The notes below the pieces were generated by a model. That model searched no databases and was not told the DNA's origin. It saw only the letters and a list, made by a program, of their open reading frames with translations. Shown here in pieces: positions 23,604-33,167 of a DNA stretch of 35,876 nt. Numbering within the stretch: position 1 is the first letter of the stretch; each line of letters begins with the position of its first letter. The stretch comes from JBBAFM01 sp041655415 (GTDB lineage Bacteria > Bacillota > Clostridia > Peptostreptococcales > JAAYPU01): positions 1-35,876 of the forward strand of contig CAYSBC010000015.1 of the NCBI GenBank assembly GCA_964429195.1. The letters run 5' to 3'. Made by a program: the position numbers and the translations under genes.

Positions 23604-24988
23604 AACCTTCCTCCTTTATGATTATTGGTTTTTCTCATCTTGCAAATATAAAAACCATCGGTATGGTGAATATCAGGGTATAACTGAACTGTGCCCGGCA
23701 TTCTTCTGTTTTGTCCCGATACATTGTAAATCTTTTTTTCATCCGGCAAATCTTTATCTTCTTTATGCATATAAAGAGGTTCAATTTCAAAATCCCCATG
23801 GGTATCTAGAAATTTTGCGATAATATCATCATTTTCCTCTAATAATAACGTACAGGTTGTATACATAAGTACGCCGCCTTCTTTTACATATGGACTTGCC
23901 TGACATAATATATTGTACTGCATATTAGCGAAATGAGAAATATCCTTTTTATCCCTATTATATTTTATTTCTGGTTTTCTACGAATAACACCGAAACCTG
24001 AACAAGGAGCATCCACTAAAACTTTATCTGCCTGCTCCTTCATTGAAACATCCGTCCTCAGGCTATCAAATACTTCTGCATGAACAATTCCAATCCCATG
24101 TATCGCCGCTCTATCTGTTAAAAGCTTTAATTTATGTTCATGGATATCCCTAGCCAAGATAAGGCCTTTATTTCTCATAAGCTCAGCCATATAGAGTGTC
24201 TTCCCACCCGGAGCCGCACAAACATCTATGATGGTTTCCCCCGGCTTTGGATTCAAGGCTTTGATAGCAATCATAGAGCTCTCATCTTGAGCCTGATAAT
24301 AACCCTTTTCAAATAAATCGTTACCGATGATATTGGAGCCTTTTAAAACCAACCCATCTTCAGTATAACCACAGGGATGTGCTTCTATATTGCGTGCCCT
24401 TAATTCCTTTATCAAAGTATTCTTATCCGTTTTTAATGTATTGATTCTTACTGTCAATGCTGGAGTTGTATTTAAAGACCTTAAAAGACTTTCTGTGAAT
24501 TCTACATGATATTGATTGAAAAATTCTTCGATAATCCACTTGGGATAAGAATACTTTACCGATAAATATTCAATGAGATTTTCTTCCTTACGAGGCAGCT
24601 TGATAGTATCGCGCTGCCGAATATAATTTCTTAGTACACCGTTTACAAATCCGGCATGCCTATAAGAATATTTCTTGACTAATTTTACACTTTCGTCAAT
24701 CACAGCGTAATCCGGCGTTTTCGTTAAAAATGCCAGTTGATAAATACCCAATTCTAAGATGAGCTTTATTTCGATTTTAAGTTTGTTAAAGCCTGACTTA
24801 ACCAGCTTCTGGATGATATAGTCTAAGTAGATTTTGTTTTCTATCACTCCATAAACCAGTTCCCTGATAAAAGCCGCTTCTTCGAGTTTATAATGTTGTA
24901 TAAATTTATTGATGGTTATATTAGAATAGGCATCCTTTTCTTCTATTTCTTTAAGAATTTCTAGAGCTATCCATCTATCATTATTCAT
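23597..24988 (-). CDS. rsmB: 16S rRNA (cytosine-967-C5)-methyltransferase
   Basis: A 463-aa SAM-dependent rRNA methyltransferase. The N-terminal 140 residues are a NusB-like RNA-binding helical domain. The catalytic domain has DVCAAPGGKT, DAPCSGFGVIRRKPEIKY and YTTCTLLLEEND, giving the two cysteines used by m5C enzymes. The ATG overlaps the fmt stop (ATGA) and follows GGAGAG. Confidence 0.95.
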   Translation of the reverse strand: MNNDRWIALEILKEIEEKDAYSNITINKFIQHYKLEEAAFIRELVYGVIENKIYLDYIIQKLVKSGFNKLKIEIKLILELGIYQLAFLTKTPDYAVIDESVKLVKKYSYRHAGFVNGVLRNYIRQRDTIKLPRKEENLIEYLSVKYSYPKWIIEEFFNQYHVEFTESLLRSLNTTPALTVRINTLKTDKNTLIKELRARNIEAHPCGYTEDGLVLKGSNIIGNDLFEKGYYQAQDESSMIAIKALNPKPGETIIDVCAAPGGKTLYMAELMRNKGLILARDIHEHKLKLLTDRAAIHGIGIVHAEVFDSLRTDVSMKEQADKVLVDAPCSGFGVIRRKPEIKYNRDKKDISHFANMQYNILCQASPYVKEGGVLMYTTCTLLLEENDDIIAKFLDTHGDFEIEPLYMHKEDKDLPDEKKIYNVSGQNRRMPGTVQLYPDIHHTDGFYICKMRKTNNHKGGRLC

Positions 24989-25920
24989 ATTTGCTCTCCA
25001 AATATCCCTGTCAAAGCAGGATTGCCCCTTAAATAATCAGCCACCGTCATAGCCTTTTTATTCGGAAATTGAATTTTCTTAATTAGTAGATTTTTGTCTT
25101 GTGTGGCTACCTCTATTCCTTCATCAGAAACAGCTAGGATTTCACCACTTTTTTGTCCTGTAGATAACTTATCTGTTAGTTCGGCTTCAAAAACTTTCAT
25201 CATAGTGCCCCTGTATTTTGTATAAGCAAGAGGCCAAGGATTAAGTCCTCTGATAAGAGCTTCAATAGTTTCAGCCTTCTTCGACCAGTCTATTTGGCCC
25301 ATTTCTTTGTTGAGCATGCTGGCATAACTGGATTCCTCTTCCTTTTGTGGTTCTCTCACAATTCTTCCATTTTCAATATCCTTTAATGCTTTCACCACTA
25401 AATCAGCACCCATTTCAGCAAGAATATCGTGCAATTCTCCGGTAGTTTTGTTACCTATTTTTACCTCGGATTTTAAAAGCATGTCCCCAGTGTCGAGGCC
25501 TTCTTCCATATACATGATGGTAACACCCGTTACCTCTTCACCCTCAATGACAGCCCAATGAATGGGAGCCGCTCCTCTATATCGAGGAAGCAGGGACCCA
25601 TGAATATTAATACATCCATACTTGGGGATATCCAACAACCTTTTAGGTAAAATATTCCCATAAGCTGCAACAACAATACTATCCGGATCTAATCTTTCTA
25701 TTTCCTTAATAAATTCTTCATCTCTGGCCGTTATAGGTTGCATAACCCTGATACCATGCTGCAAAGCCAGTTCCTTTACGGGAGAAAATTGTATCTTTTT
25801 ACCTCTTCCTTTGGGCTTATCCGGTTGAGTGACGCAAGCTAACACCTCATTGTCCGAATGAATGAGTTTATCAAGGGCAACTGCTGCAAACTCGGGAGTT
25901 CCCATAAATATTATTTTCAT
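24985..25920 (-). CDS. fmt: Methionyl-tRNA formyltransferase
   Basis: A 311-aa enzyme that formylates initiator Met-tRNA from 10-formyl-THF. IIFMGTPEFAAVALDKLI starts the fold; CINIHGSLLPRYRGAAPIHW contains the catalytic Asn and His and MEEGLDTGDML the Asp. The GTG at 25929 and ATG at 25926 are too close to the ribosome site; the ATG at 25920 follows AGGTGA at the right distance. def, whose product removes the formyl group, is 5 bp upstream. Confidence 0.96.
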   Translation of the reverse strand: MKIIFMGTPEFAAVALDKLIHSDNEVLACVTQPDKPKGRGKKIQFSPVKELALQHGIRVMQPITARDEEFIKEIERLDPDSIVVAAYGNILPKRLLDIPKYGCINIHGSLLPRYRGAAPIHWAVIEGEEVTGVTIMYMEEGLDTGDMLLKSEVKIGNKTTGELHDILAEMGADLVVKALKDIENGRIVREPQKEEESSYASMLNKEMGQIDWSKKAETIEALIRGLNPWPLAYTKYRGTMMKVFEAELTDKLSTGQKSGEILAVSDEGIEVATQDKNLLIKKIQFPNKKAMTVADYLRGNPALTGIFGEQI

Positions 25921-25925
25921 GGACA

Positions 25926-26390
25926 TCACCTGTTATCGTCCACTGAAATCATTTTTTTCGCTTTTGTATCAAATAAAATACCATCTAAATGGTCGATCTC
26001 ATGGCATAAAGCTCTGGCCAAAAAATCGCTACCCTCTACCAGAATCTCTTGACCTTCTTTATTAAGTGCCAATACCTTGACATACTGAGGTCTTTCTACC
26101 TCCCCATACATGCCGGGAATGCTGAGGCAACCCTCTTCATCCAGGATACATCCTTTTGCTTCTATTATCCTTGGATTAATTAATTCGATTAACCCTTCCC
26201 CAATATCGACAACGGCTACTCTTTTCAAAATACCTACTTGAGGAGCTGCTAAGCCGACCCCATTATTCTTATACATGGTATCCGCCAAGTCTTCTAAAAG
26301 TTCCAGCACCCTCTTATCTACTTCTTCCACTTCCTTGGCTTTTTTACAGAGTACGTCTTCTCCTTTAATAACAATCTTTCTTATGGCCAT
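25926..26390 (-). CDS. def: Peptide deformylase
   Basis: A 154-aa metalloenzyme removing the formyl group from nascent N-termini. All three family motifs are intact: GVGLAAPQVG, EGCLSIPG (metal Cys) and HEIDHLDG (two metal His and catalytic Glu). GAGGAG precedes the ATG. It lies between priA and fmt, as in most Clostridia. Confidence 0.97.
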   Translation of the reverse strand: MAIRKIVIKGEDVLCKKAKEVEEVDKRVLELLEDLADTMYKNNGVGLAAPQVGILKRVAVVDIGEGLIELINPRIIEAKGCILDEEGCLSIPGMYGEVERPQYVKVLALNKEGQEILVEGSDFLARALCHEIDHLDGILFDTKAKKMISVDDNR

Positions 26391-26416
26391 CTTTTCTCCT
26401 CACATCCCATTCTTTC

Positions 26417-28861
26417 CTACATAAAGCTGTAGGGATTCACATCAATGGATAATCTAAAATCTTTTAATTCCTTTTTTAGAAATGATTTTTGTATTATGTT
26501 TATTATACTATGATATGCACTTTGGTCAACCGCATTACATTTTATCAATATCTGAAAACGATATTGCTTATCTATCTTTTGTCGTGGCGCAATTCTTGGT
26601 CCTAATACCCTGTTGATACTGTCTAGCTTTAGCTGTTTGATAAGATATTTTTTTATTCTTATGGATAAATCCATTGTGTCATTTTCATCTTTGCCGGTGA
26701 TTATAAATTGTATAATATCAGAAAAGGGTGGATACAATAAATGTTCTCTGATGATCATTTCATGTCTATAAAATGTTCTGTAATCATTTTGACAGGCCGT
26801 CGTAATGGAATAGTGCTCCGGGTTATAGGTTTGAAGTACAACAAAGCCCCTTTCTTCGCCTCTCCCGGCCCTTCCTGATGCTTGCATAATTAGCTGAAAT
26901 GTCCTCTCACTAGCCCTATAATCTGCAATATTTAAGGAGATATCGGCAGCCAGTATACCTACAAGACCCACATTGGGAAAGTCTAAGCCTTTTGCAATCA
27001 TTTGAGTTCCTATGAGTATTTGTATTTTACCCCTTTTATAGTCCTTTAATGTCTTTTGTGCATGCCCTTTCAGCTTTGCAGTATCCAAATCAAGTCTTGC
27101 ACATGTATATTGACTAAATTTTTCCCTAGTTAGTTCCTCCACTCTTTCCGTTCCTATACCAAAATATTTAATATATTGGCTACTGCATTCAGGACAAGTT
27201 GAGGGAACAGGGGCCTGGAATCCACAATAATGGCATAGTACTCTCTTCCTGTGGTTATGATAAGTTAACGAAATACCACATTCCGGACATCTCATGACAT
27301 ATCCGCAATTCCTACAAGACACAAAGGAAGCGTAGCCTCTCTTATTGATAAACAGAATGACTTGCTTTCCCTTTTCAAGATTATCCCTCATAGCAGATTC
27401 CAGCTTTCTGCTGAAAATGTTTTTGTTGCCTACCAAGAGTTCTTCTCTCATATCCACTATATCAATGCGCGGCATAAGGTTTTCATTATATCTTTTCGTA
27501 AGCTCTATCCGTTCATAAAGGCCTCTTTCACTCTTATAATAGGAAGAAACCAGGGGTGTGGCACTCCCTAAAACCAGTACTGCATCATTCAGCCTAGCTC
27601 TTTTTTCTGCAATCTCTATAGCATTATAACGTGGTGTACTATCTGATTTATAAGAGGCTTCATGCTCCTCGTCAACAATAATAATACCTATATTGTCCAA
27701 AGGTGCAAAGACTGAGGATCTGGCACCTATGACAATCTGGGCTTTCTTTCTTTTTATTCTTAACCACTCATCGTATCTTTCACGGGTCGTCAATCGGCTG
27801 TGCAGGAGTGCAATATTTTCTTCCCCAAATCTCCCTTTGAATCTTTCTATCATCTGAAGTGTCAGAGAAATCTCAGGCACTAAAACGATAGCTGTTTTAC
27901 CTAGGGCCATTGTCTTTTCAATAAGCCTCAAATAAATCTCTGTTTTCCCACTACCGGTAACACCATGGATTAAAAAGCATCGATGCTCATCTTTTTCTAA
28001 ATAGGGGATGATTTTCTTTAAAGCGTAGCTTTGTTCTTCGGTAGGGCTGATAACCTTACTTACTTCACTGTCAATATCCTGATGAGCCAATTTCCCTGTT
28101 TCTTTCATTTCTATATCAACGAATCCCTGGCTTTGAAATTTTTTCAAGGTTGCTAAAGTCATATTTGACTTTTGCCTAAGTTCTGTCCAAGAGAGATTTT
28201 TTTTATGGAGGATTTCCTCAAGTGCTTCTATTTGAACAGGGGCATTCTTTTTTGATTCAATGTAGTTCTTGATAGCTGCCTCGTCCTTTATTTTAATATA
28301 TTGTTCGTATTTTGTATGCATACTTCTTGAAAGGACTTCTTCAATTGCTATAAGATGATTATCCTTTAAATGTTTCAGCCTTGTGTCCAAGCCCGGGCCT
28401 AAAAGTTTTTCCATTTGCTTTATGGTTATTTTCGGGTTTTTTTCTAATAATTCAAAGATCTTCTTATCTGTTACGGTCATAGACTCCATAGCAGGCTTTT
28501 GAATGATTTTAATGGTGCGGCTGCTTTCCAGAGAAGATCCTCTCGGAATAAAGCACTTAATAGCATCAATATAACGGCAAAAATATTTTTCTTTCATCCA
28601 TTTGCATATTTCTATATTTTCAACTGTCAATTCAATGTCATTACCTAGGATTTCTTCGATGAATTTGATCCTATCTTCTTCGATATAGTCCGGCTTTTCC
28701 TTTAATACTTCAAATACATAGCCTTGAATTCTTTTGTTTCCCCTACCGAACTTGATAATAATACTATCTCCGGGACAAACAGAATCTTCTCTACATTTAT
28801 AAGTGTAGAGAAGATCAGTTTGATTGCTATTATTATTGATAATTACATTGATATATTTCAT
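26417..28861 (-). CDS. priA: Primosomal protein N' (replication restart helicase PriA)
   Basis: An 814-aa helicase that reloads the replisome at stalled forks. The N-terminal 3'-DNA-binding domain is followed by a winged-helix region and the helicase core with GVTGSGKTEIYL, DEEHEASYKSD and GSATP. The zinc-binding insert has CRNC, CPEC, CHYC and CPEC pairs. ASGRAGRGEERG is motif VI. GTG at 28870 is possible, but the ATG at 28861 follows AGGTGA. Gap of 9 bp to coaBC. Confidence 0.96.
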   Translation of the reverse strand: MKYINVIINNNSNQTDLLYTYKCREDSVCPGDSIIIKFGRGNKRIQGYVFEVLKEKPDYIEEDRIKFIEEILGNDIELTVENIEICKWMKEKYFCRYIDAIKCFIPRGSSLESSRTIKIIQKPAMESMTVTDKKIFELLEKNPKITIKQMEKLLGPGLDTRLKHLKDNHLIAIEEVLSRSMHTKYEQYIKIKDEAAIKNYIESKKNAPVQIEALEEILHKKNLSWTELRQKSNMTLATLKKFQSQGFVDIEMKETGKLAHQDIDSEVSKVISPTEEQSYALKKIIPYLEKDEHRCFLIHGVTGSGKTEIYLRLIEKTMALGKTAIVLVPEISLTLQMIERFKGRFGEENIALLHSRLTTRERYDEWLRIKRKKAQIVIGARSSVFAPLDNIGIIIVDEEHEASYKSDSTPRYNAIEIAEKRARLNDAVLVLGSATPLVSSYYKSERGLYERIELTKRYNENLMPRIDIVDMREELLVGNKNIFSRKLESAMRDNLEKGKQVILFINKRGYASFVSCRNCGYVMRCPECGISLTYHNHRKRVLCHYCGFQAPVPSTCPECSSQYIKYFGIGTERVEELTREKFSQYTCARLDLDTAKLKGHAQKTLKDYKRGKIQILIGTQMIAKGLDFPNVGLVGILAADISLNIADYRASERTFQLIMQASGRAGRGEERGFVVLQTYNPEHYSITTACQNDYRTFYRHEMIIREHLLYPPFSDIIQFIITGKDENDTMDLSIRIKKYLIKQLKLDSINRVLGPRIAPRQKIDKQYRFQILIKCNAVDQSAYHSIINIIQKSFLKKELKDFRLSIDVNPYSFM

Positions 28862-28870
28862 GAATATCAC

Positions 28871-30148
28871 CTAAAAATATGTTTTTACTTTATCTAAGAT
28901 CACATGAGCCACTTGTTTTTTGGTCATCTTATTGTATTCTGACATTTTTCCTTCCGAGTCGATGATTGTCACGTGATTTGTATCACCCTTGAAACCTGAC
29001 CCCGATTCTAATATATTATTGGCTACTATGAAATCAAGGTTTTTATTTTCAACTTTACCTCGTGCATATTCTAATAAATTGTTGCTTTCTGCTGCAAATC
29101 CGATTAATAATTTATTACCCTTTATTTCCCCTAAGGATTTCAAAATGTCAGGATTCTTTGTTAACTTAATGTTGAAATCACCGGATGCTTTTTTAATTTT
29201 TTGATCCACATAGACCTCCGGTCTATAGTCAGCCGGTGCTGCAGCTTTGATGACAATATCTGCCCAGTCAAAATTAAAATGGACTTCTCTATACATGTCC
29301 TCTGTGCTGGTTACGTCGATACGTTGAACTCCTCTTGGTGTTTCTAAGGCAACAGGACCGGTTATCAATAAAACCTCCGCTCCACGTTCAGCTGCCTCTT
29401 CAGCTAGAGCAAATCCCATTTTCCCGGAAGAGTGATTGGATATGAACCTCACAGGGTCAATGGCTTCAACCGTTGGTCCAGCCGTAACCAATATTCTTTT
29501 GCCTCTGAAATCATCATAATAATTTTTTTCTTTTTCCATTGCAGGTAGTTTTTTCTCTTCTTCGTCATAGGAGTAATCATAAGACCTAACAGGAAAACTA
29601 AAATCATTTCGGTCAAAGATATCCATCACTTCGTTGACGATATACTCCGGATCAGGCAATTTCCCTATTCCTTCGTCTCCGCAAGCTAATTTCCCCGTAA
29701 AAGGCCTAATAAAAATATAGCCAAGGGATTCTAAATTTTCAACATTTGCTCTGAAAATAGGATTGTTATACATGTTTGAATTCATGGAAGGAGCGAATAT
29801 TACCGGCGCCTTTGTGGCCATAATGGTCGTCGATAGCAAATCATCTGCTATGCCGGAAGCCACCTTGCCAATAATATTGGCAGTAGCCGGTACAATGAGA
29901 AAAGCATCGGCTTTCTTAGCCAGTTCAATGTGTTCTACCTCCCAATTCCTCGGTTCCTCAAACATATCTGTGTAAACCAGATTTTGAGAAATAATTTGGA
30001 AGGAAAGTGGTTGTATAAATTCACAAGCGTTCTTTGTAAGAATGACGGTCGTATCAAAACTGAGCTTTTTTAATTTGCTCACTACCTCCAAAGCTTTATA
30101 AGAGGCTATCCCTCCTGTAACTCCCACCACGATATGTTTTTTTTCCAT
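28871..30148 (-). CDS. coaBC: Bifunctional phosphopantothenoylcysteine decarboxylase/synthetase
   Basis: A protein of about 425 aa with two activities of CoA synthesis. The N-terminal flavin-dependent CoaC decarboxylase (to about residue 185) has VGVTGGIASYKA, PSMNSNMYNNP and the KLACGDEGIGKLP substrate-clamp Cys. The C-terminal CoaB synthetase has ILVTAGPTVEAIDPVRFISN and the DQKIKK lysine motif. The ATG at 30148 follows GGGGTG, 4 bp after rpoZ; a TTG at 30163 is less likely. Together with coaD, two steps of the pathway are present in the window. Confidence 0.96.
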   Translation of the reverse strand: MEKKHIVVGVTGGIASYKALEVVSKLKKLSFDTTVILTKNACEFIQPLSFQIISQNLVYTDMFEEPRNWEVEHIELAKKADAFLIVPATANIIGKVASGIADDLLSTTIMATKAPVIFAPSMNSNMYNNPIFRANVENLESLGYIFIRPFTGKLACGDEGIGKLPDPEYIVNEVMDIFDRNDFSFPVRSYDYSYDEEEKKLPAMEKEKNYYDDFRGKRILVTAGPTVEAIDPVRFISNHSSGKMGFALAEEAAERGAEVLLITGPVALETPRGVQRIDVTSTEDMYREVHFNFDWADIVIKAAAPADYRPEVYVDQKIKKASGDFNIKLTKNPDILKSLGEIKGNKLLIGFAAESNNLLEYARGKVENKNLDFIVANNILESGSGFKGDTNHVTIIDSEGKMSEYNKMTKKQVAHVILDKVKTYF

Positions 30149-30152
30149 AAAC

Positions 30153-30365
30153 TTACACCCCAACGTTATACTTATCTTCTCTGGAATAATTGATTAAACC
30201 TTCTGCAATTTCCTTCGTTGCAATAGAAACAGCTTTATCTACATTTGCATCGATAGTCGGTTTTTCACCGTTGATAATTTGCCGGGCTCTTTTGGCTGCC
30301 ATAACTACCAATGTATATTTACTGTCTACTTGATCTGCCAAATTATTTATGGACGGGTAGAGCAT
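30153..30365 (-). CDS. rpoZ: RNA polymerase omega subunit
   Basis: A 70-aa assembly factor for RNA polymerase, binding the C-terminal end of beta'. MLYPSINNLADQVDSKYTLV and the AAKRARQI helix are the family signature. Its start overlaps gmk by 19 bp with GAGGAGG as ribosome site. gmk-rpoZ-coaBC order is typical of Firmicutes. Confidence 0.95.
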   Translation of the reverse strand: MLYPSINNLADQVDSKYTLVVMAAKRARQIINGEKPTIDANVDKAVSIATKEIAEGLINYSREDKYNVGV

Positions 30366-30973
30366 TTTACTTCCTCCTCATATCTTTGTATAATCTTAAA
30401 AATATCTTTATTAATTCTGTAGTGTTCAGCTTCTATAATTGTTTTTACTTTTTGTGTGGCCTCTTCTACTTCATTATTTATAACACAATAATCGTATTTG
30501 TCAATATAAGATATCTCCTTTAAAGCGCATCCAAACCTATTATTTAAGGATTCCTCTGTTTCGGATCCTCTCTTTACAATTCTGTTTTTTAGCTCTTCCA
30601 GAGAAGGTGGCAAAATGAATATAAAGATTGCATCGGGATATTTTTTCTTAATCTGGATAGCTCCCTGGAAATCTATCTCCAATATAATGTCTTTTCCTTC
30701 CTCAATTTTCTGTAGGATGATGTCTTTGGGTGTACCGTAATAGTTCCCATATACCTGTGCATATTCCAAATATTTTTCTTGCTTAATCCCCTCTAAAAAA
30801 GTCTCTTTATCCTGAAAAAAATAATTGACTCCATGAATCTCACCTTTTCTAGGTTTACGGGTAGTTTCAGAAACGGACATCTCTAGATTTGGCATTTTTA
30901 ACAATTCCTTGCATATCGTACCTTTCCCGGCTCCTGAGGGTCCGGAAATAACTATCAGTAAGCCCTTATCCAT
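30347..30973 (-). CDS. gmk: Guanylate kinase
   Basis: A 208-aa enzyme phosphorylating GMP to GDP. The P-loop is GPSGAGKGT; SVSETTRKPRKGEIHGVNYFF is the GMP-binding region and LEIDFQGAIQIKK the core. RIVKRGSETEESLNNR is the lid. AGGAGGT precedes the ATG and remA is 9 bp upstream. Confidence 0.97.
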   Translation of the reverse strand: MDKGLLIVISGPSGAGKGTICKELLKMPNLEMSVSETTRKPRKGEIHGVNYFFQDKETFLEGIKQEKYLEYAQVYGNYYGTPKDIILQKIEEGKDIILEIDFQGAIQIKKKYPDAIFIFILPPSLEELKNRIVKRGSETEESLNNRFGCALKEISYIDKYDYCVINNEVEEATQKVKTIIEAEHYRINKDIFKIIQRYEEEVKCSTRP

Positions 30974-30982
30974 ATTTACCTC

Positions 30983-31228
30983 CTATATTTTGTCTGTTAG
31001 TCTATTGCCTATTGTCTCCGGTTGCATTGCTGATAAAATGACATGGTGACTATCCGAAATAATGACAGATCTTGTTCTTCTACCATAGGTTGCATCCACC
31101 AACAAATTTGTTTCTCTCGCCTCTTGAATAATCCTTTTAATAGGTGCTGATTCCGGGCTAACAATTGCAACAACCCTATTGGCTGCTACCATATTCCCAA
31201 AACCTATATTCGTCAGTTTAATATTCAT
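30983..31228 (-). CDS. remA: RemA-family regulator (DUF370)
   Basis: An 81-aa DNA-binding protein. NIGFGNMVAANRVVAIVSPESAPIK and DATYGRRTRSVIISDSHHVILSA match RemA, which in Bacillus subtilis activates biofilm matrix and osmoprotection genes as a ring-shaped oligomer. Placement between yicC and gmk is conserved. Whether it regulates a biofilm matrix in this organism cannot be seen here. Confidence 0.93.
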   Translation of the reverse strand: MNIKLTNIGFGNMVAANRVVAIVSPESAPIKRIIQEARETNLLVDATYGRRTRSVIISDSHHVILSAMQPETIGNRLTDKI

Positions 31229-31248
31229 CGATTATACGCCCCTTATCA

Positions 31249-32133
31249 TTACTCTATATTCTGAACTTGTTCCCTGATTTTTTCAATTTCACTTTTTATA
31301 TCTACAACAACATTGGTTATCTCTAAATCATTCGCCTTCGAACCTATTGTATTGGCCTCCCGATTCATCTCTTGTATGATAAAATCCAATTTCCTGCCAC
31401 AAGGCTCTGTGCTTTTTTCAACATTTTTACTAAGCTGCACACCATGGCTATGTAATCTGACAATTTCTTCTGTTATACTGCATCGATCTGCAAACAAAGC
31501 TACCTCAGTAGCTAATCTTTCTTCACTAATACTGATTCCATCCTCTAAAATTTCGTTAATACGTTCCTTTATCTTTTCTCTGTATTCTTTGACCATGTTA
31601 GGAGATCTCTCTTCAACCTTTTCGATATAATCCTTAATCAATAAGGTCCGAGCAATAATATCTTCTCCTAATTTTTCGCCCTCAATCCTTCTCATTTGGT
31701 CCAATTTTTCACAGGCCTCTTTTGTAGGTATGAGGATAGTTTCTAAAAAGGCTTCCTCATCCTTTATTTGAGGTTTTAATTTTAACACATCCGGCAAATT
31801 GATAAGCATATGGAGGGTAATTTCATCTTGCAAATGAAACTCTTCTTTTAACAGACTTAAATTATCCATGTATTGTTTTACAATGTCCGTATTGAGGCTT
31901 ACATTATAATCACTTTCAACAATATTTTCTACAATAACAGAAATATCAATTTTACCTCTTTTGATGATACTCTTTACTTCTGCTTTTACCCTTTCCTCAG
32001 CAAAGCTATACTTCTTCGGTATCCTGATAGAAATATCATTATAACGATGATTGATGGATTTAATTTCCACGATAACATTTCGAACCCCATCACAATACTC
32101 ACTTCTTCCAAAACCGGTCATGCTCTTTATCAT
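31249..32133 (-). CDS. yicC: YicC/YloC family endoribonuclease
   Basis: A 294-aa protein. MIKSMTGFGRSEY is the invariant family start. The C-terminal domain has CGRKLDFIIQEMNREANTIGSKAND, the conserved catalytic core of YicC-type RNases. In E. coli and Bacillus members are metal-dependent endoribonucleases acting on structured RNA. The ATG overlaps the dapF stop by 4 bp. A 20-bp gap separates it from remA. Confidence 0.94.
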   Translation of the reverse strand: MIKSMTGFGRSEYCDGVRNVIVEIKSINHRYNDISIRIPKKYSFAEERVKAEVKSIIKRGKIDISVIVENIVESDYNVSLNTDIVKQYMDNLSLLKEEFHLQDEITLHMLINLPDVLKLKPQIKDEEAFLETILIPTKEACEKLDQMRRIEGEKLGEDIIARTLLIKDYIEKVEERSPNMVKEYREKIKERINEILEDGISISEERLATEVALFADRCSITEEIVRLHSHGVQLSKNVEKSTEPCGRKLDFIIQEMNREANTIGSKANDLEITNVVVDIKSEIEKIREQVQNIE

Positions 32134-32951
32134 TCTATCTGCACCTTTCCTTCACATATATTGATTGCATTACCTTCCATTGTAACAAATCCTTCGTTAT
32201 CGATGAGGATACGAAGAATTCCGCCTGCTACTGTTGCCTCTACTTCACTATTTGTGTTTCTCTTTATATGAGCTATGACCGCAGATGCACAAACCCCCGT
32301 ACCGCAGGCTAATGTTTTTCCGGCTCCTCTTTCCCAAGTATCCACTTGTAAGTGATTCTGGTCTATTATCTTTACAAAGTTAACATTGATTCCATCAGCA
32401 AACAAAGGATTTCTTTCGATTTCTTTTCCATAATGACATGTGGTTTTTTCATCAATTCTGTCTACAAAAATAACAGCATGAGGTACACCCATATGCAGGC
32501 AATGCACTTCAAAAGTAACCCTATCCACTTTTATGTGTTTTGTTTGAATCTCTTTATTATCTGGATTTATATAACCCTTCCAATTACCCATTCCCACGCT
32601 TATGATGGATTCCTTAGGGCTATTCATGATCATGGTAATATTTTTAATGCCGTCTCCCGTTTCAACGGTAAATTCTCTTTTAGAAATTATCTTTTTATCA
32701 AAAATAAATTTAGAAAAGCATCGGATTCCATTTCCGCACATGGTTGCTTCACTGCCATCCGAATTATAAAAGGACATCTTTATATCGCAACTATCCGATT
32801 CTTCAACAAACATAAAACCATCTGCACCTACTCCAAAATGTCGGTGGCATATTTTCTTGACTAAAGGCATTTTGTCTTTTATAGCCAAATACCTATTATC
32901 AACAATAATAAAATCATTTCCTGCACCATGCATTTTTGAAAAATCCATCAT
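32130..32951 (-). CDS. dapF: Diaminopimelate epimerase
   Basis: A 273-aa cofactor-free epimerase that makes meso-diaminopimelate for lysine and peptidoglycan. FSKMHGAGNDFIIVDNRY opens the fold. The two catalytic cysteines lie in ATMCGNGIRCF and LACGTGVCASAV. Of the in-frame starts, 32981 has no ribosome site; the paired ATGs at 32951 and 32948 follow AGAGAGG. It is the first gene of the 15-gene run and divergent from rqcH. Confidence 0.94.
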   Translation of the reverse strand: MMDFSKMHGAGNDFIIVDNRYLAIKDKMPLVKKICHRHFGVGADGFMFVEESDSCDIKMSFYNSDGSEATMCGNGIRCFSKFIFDKKIISKREFTVETGDGIKNITMIMNSPKESIISVGMGNWKGYINPDNKEIQTKHIKVDRVTFEVHCLHMGVPHAVIFVDRIDEKTTCHYGKEIERNPLFADGINVNFVKIIDQNHLQVDTWERGAGKTLACGTGVCASAVIAHIKRNTNSEVEATVAGGILRILIDNEGFVTMEGNAINICEGKVQIE

Positions 32952-33065
32952 GCTTCTTAGCCTCTCTTTTGAAAATTCCATTGGCTCGTGTCATTGTTAA
33001 TTGTCACAATATTTTATATCCGAAGCGTCTTAAAAAGTTGCGTATATCTTTTTCGGCCGATATGG

Positions 33066-33071
33066 TACAAT
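33066..33071 (+). promoter_or_regulatory. Possible extended -10 promoter of rqcH
   Basis: TGGTACAAT gives an extended -10 (TACAAT, 33066-33071) about 97 bp before the rqcH ATG. No good -35 lies 17 bp upstream. The rest of the roughly 215-bp divergent region shows no other clear element. Confidence 0.4.
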
Positions 33072-33167
33072 AATATTTATTGCTATTACATTACCTTCTT
33101 GATAAATTATTATAACCTAAATAGTTTTAATGTACAACCAACTTTTATCTATAGAGGAGTGATCACC

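Noticed and set aside
32352..32864. 170-codon plus-strand ORF opposite dapF
   Set aside because: dapF is complete with both catalytic cysteines; the opposite frame has no recognisable motif or ribosome site.
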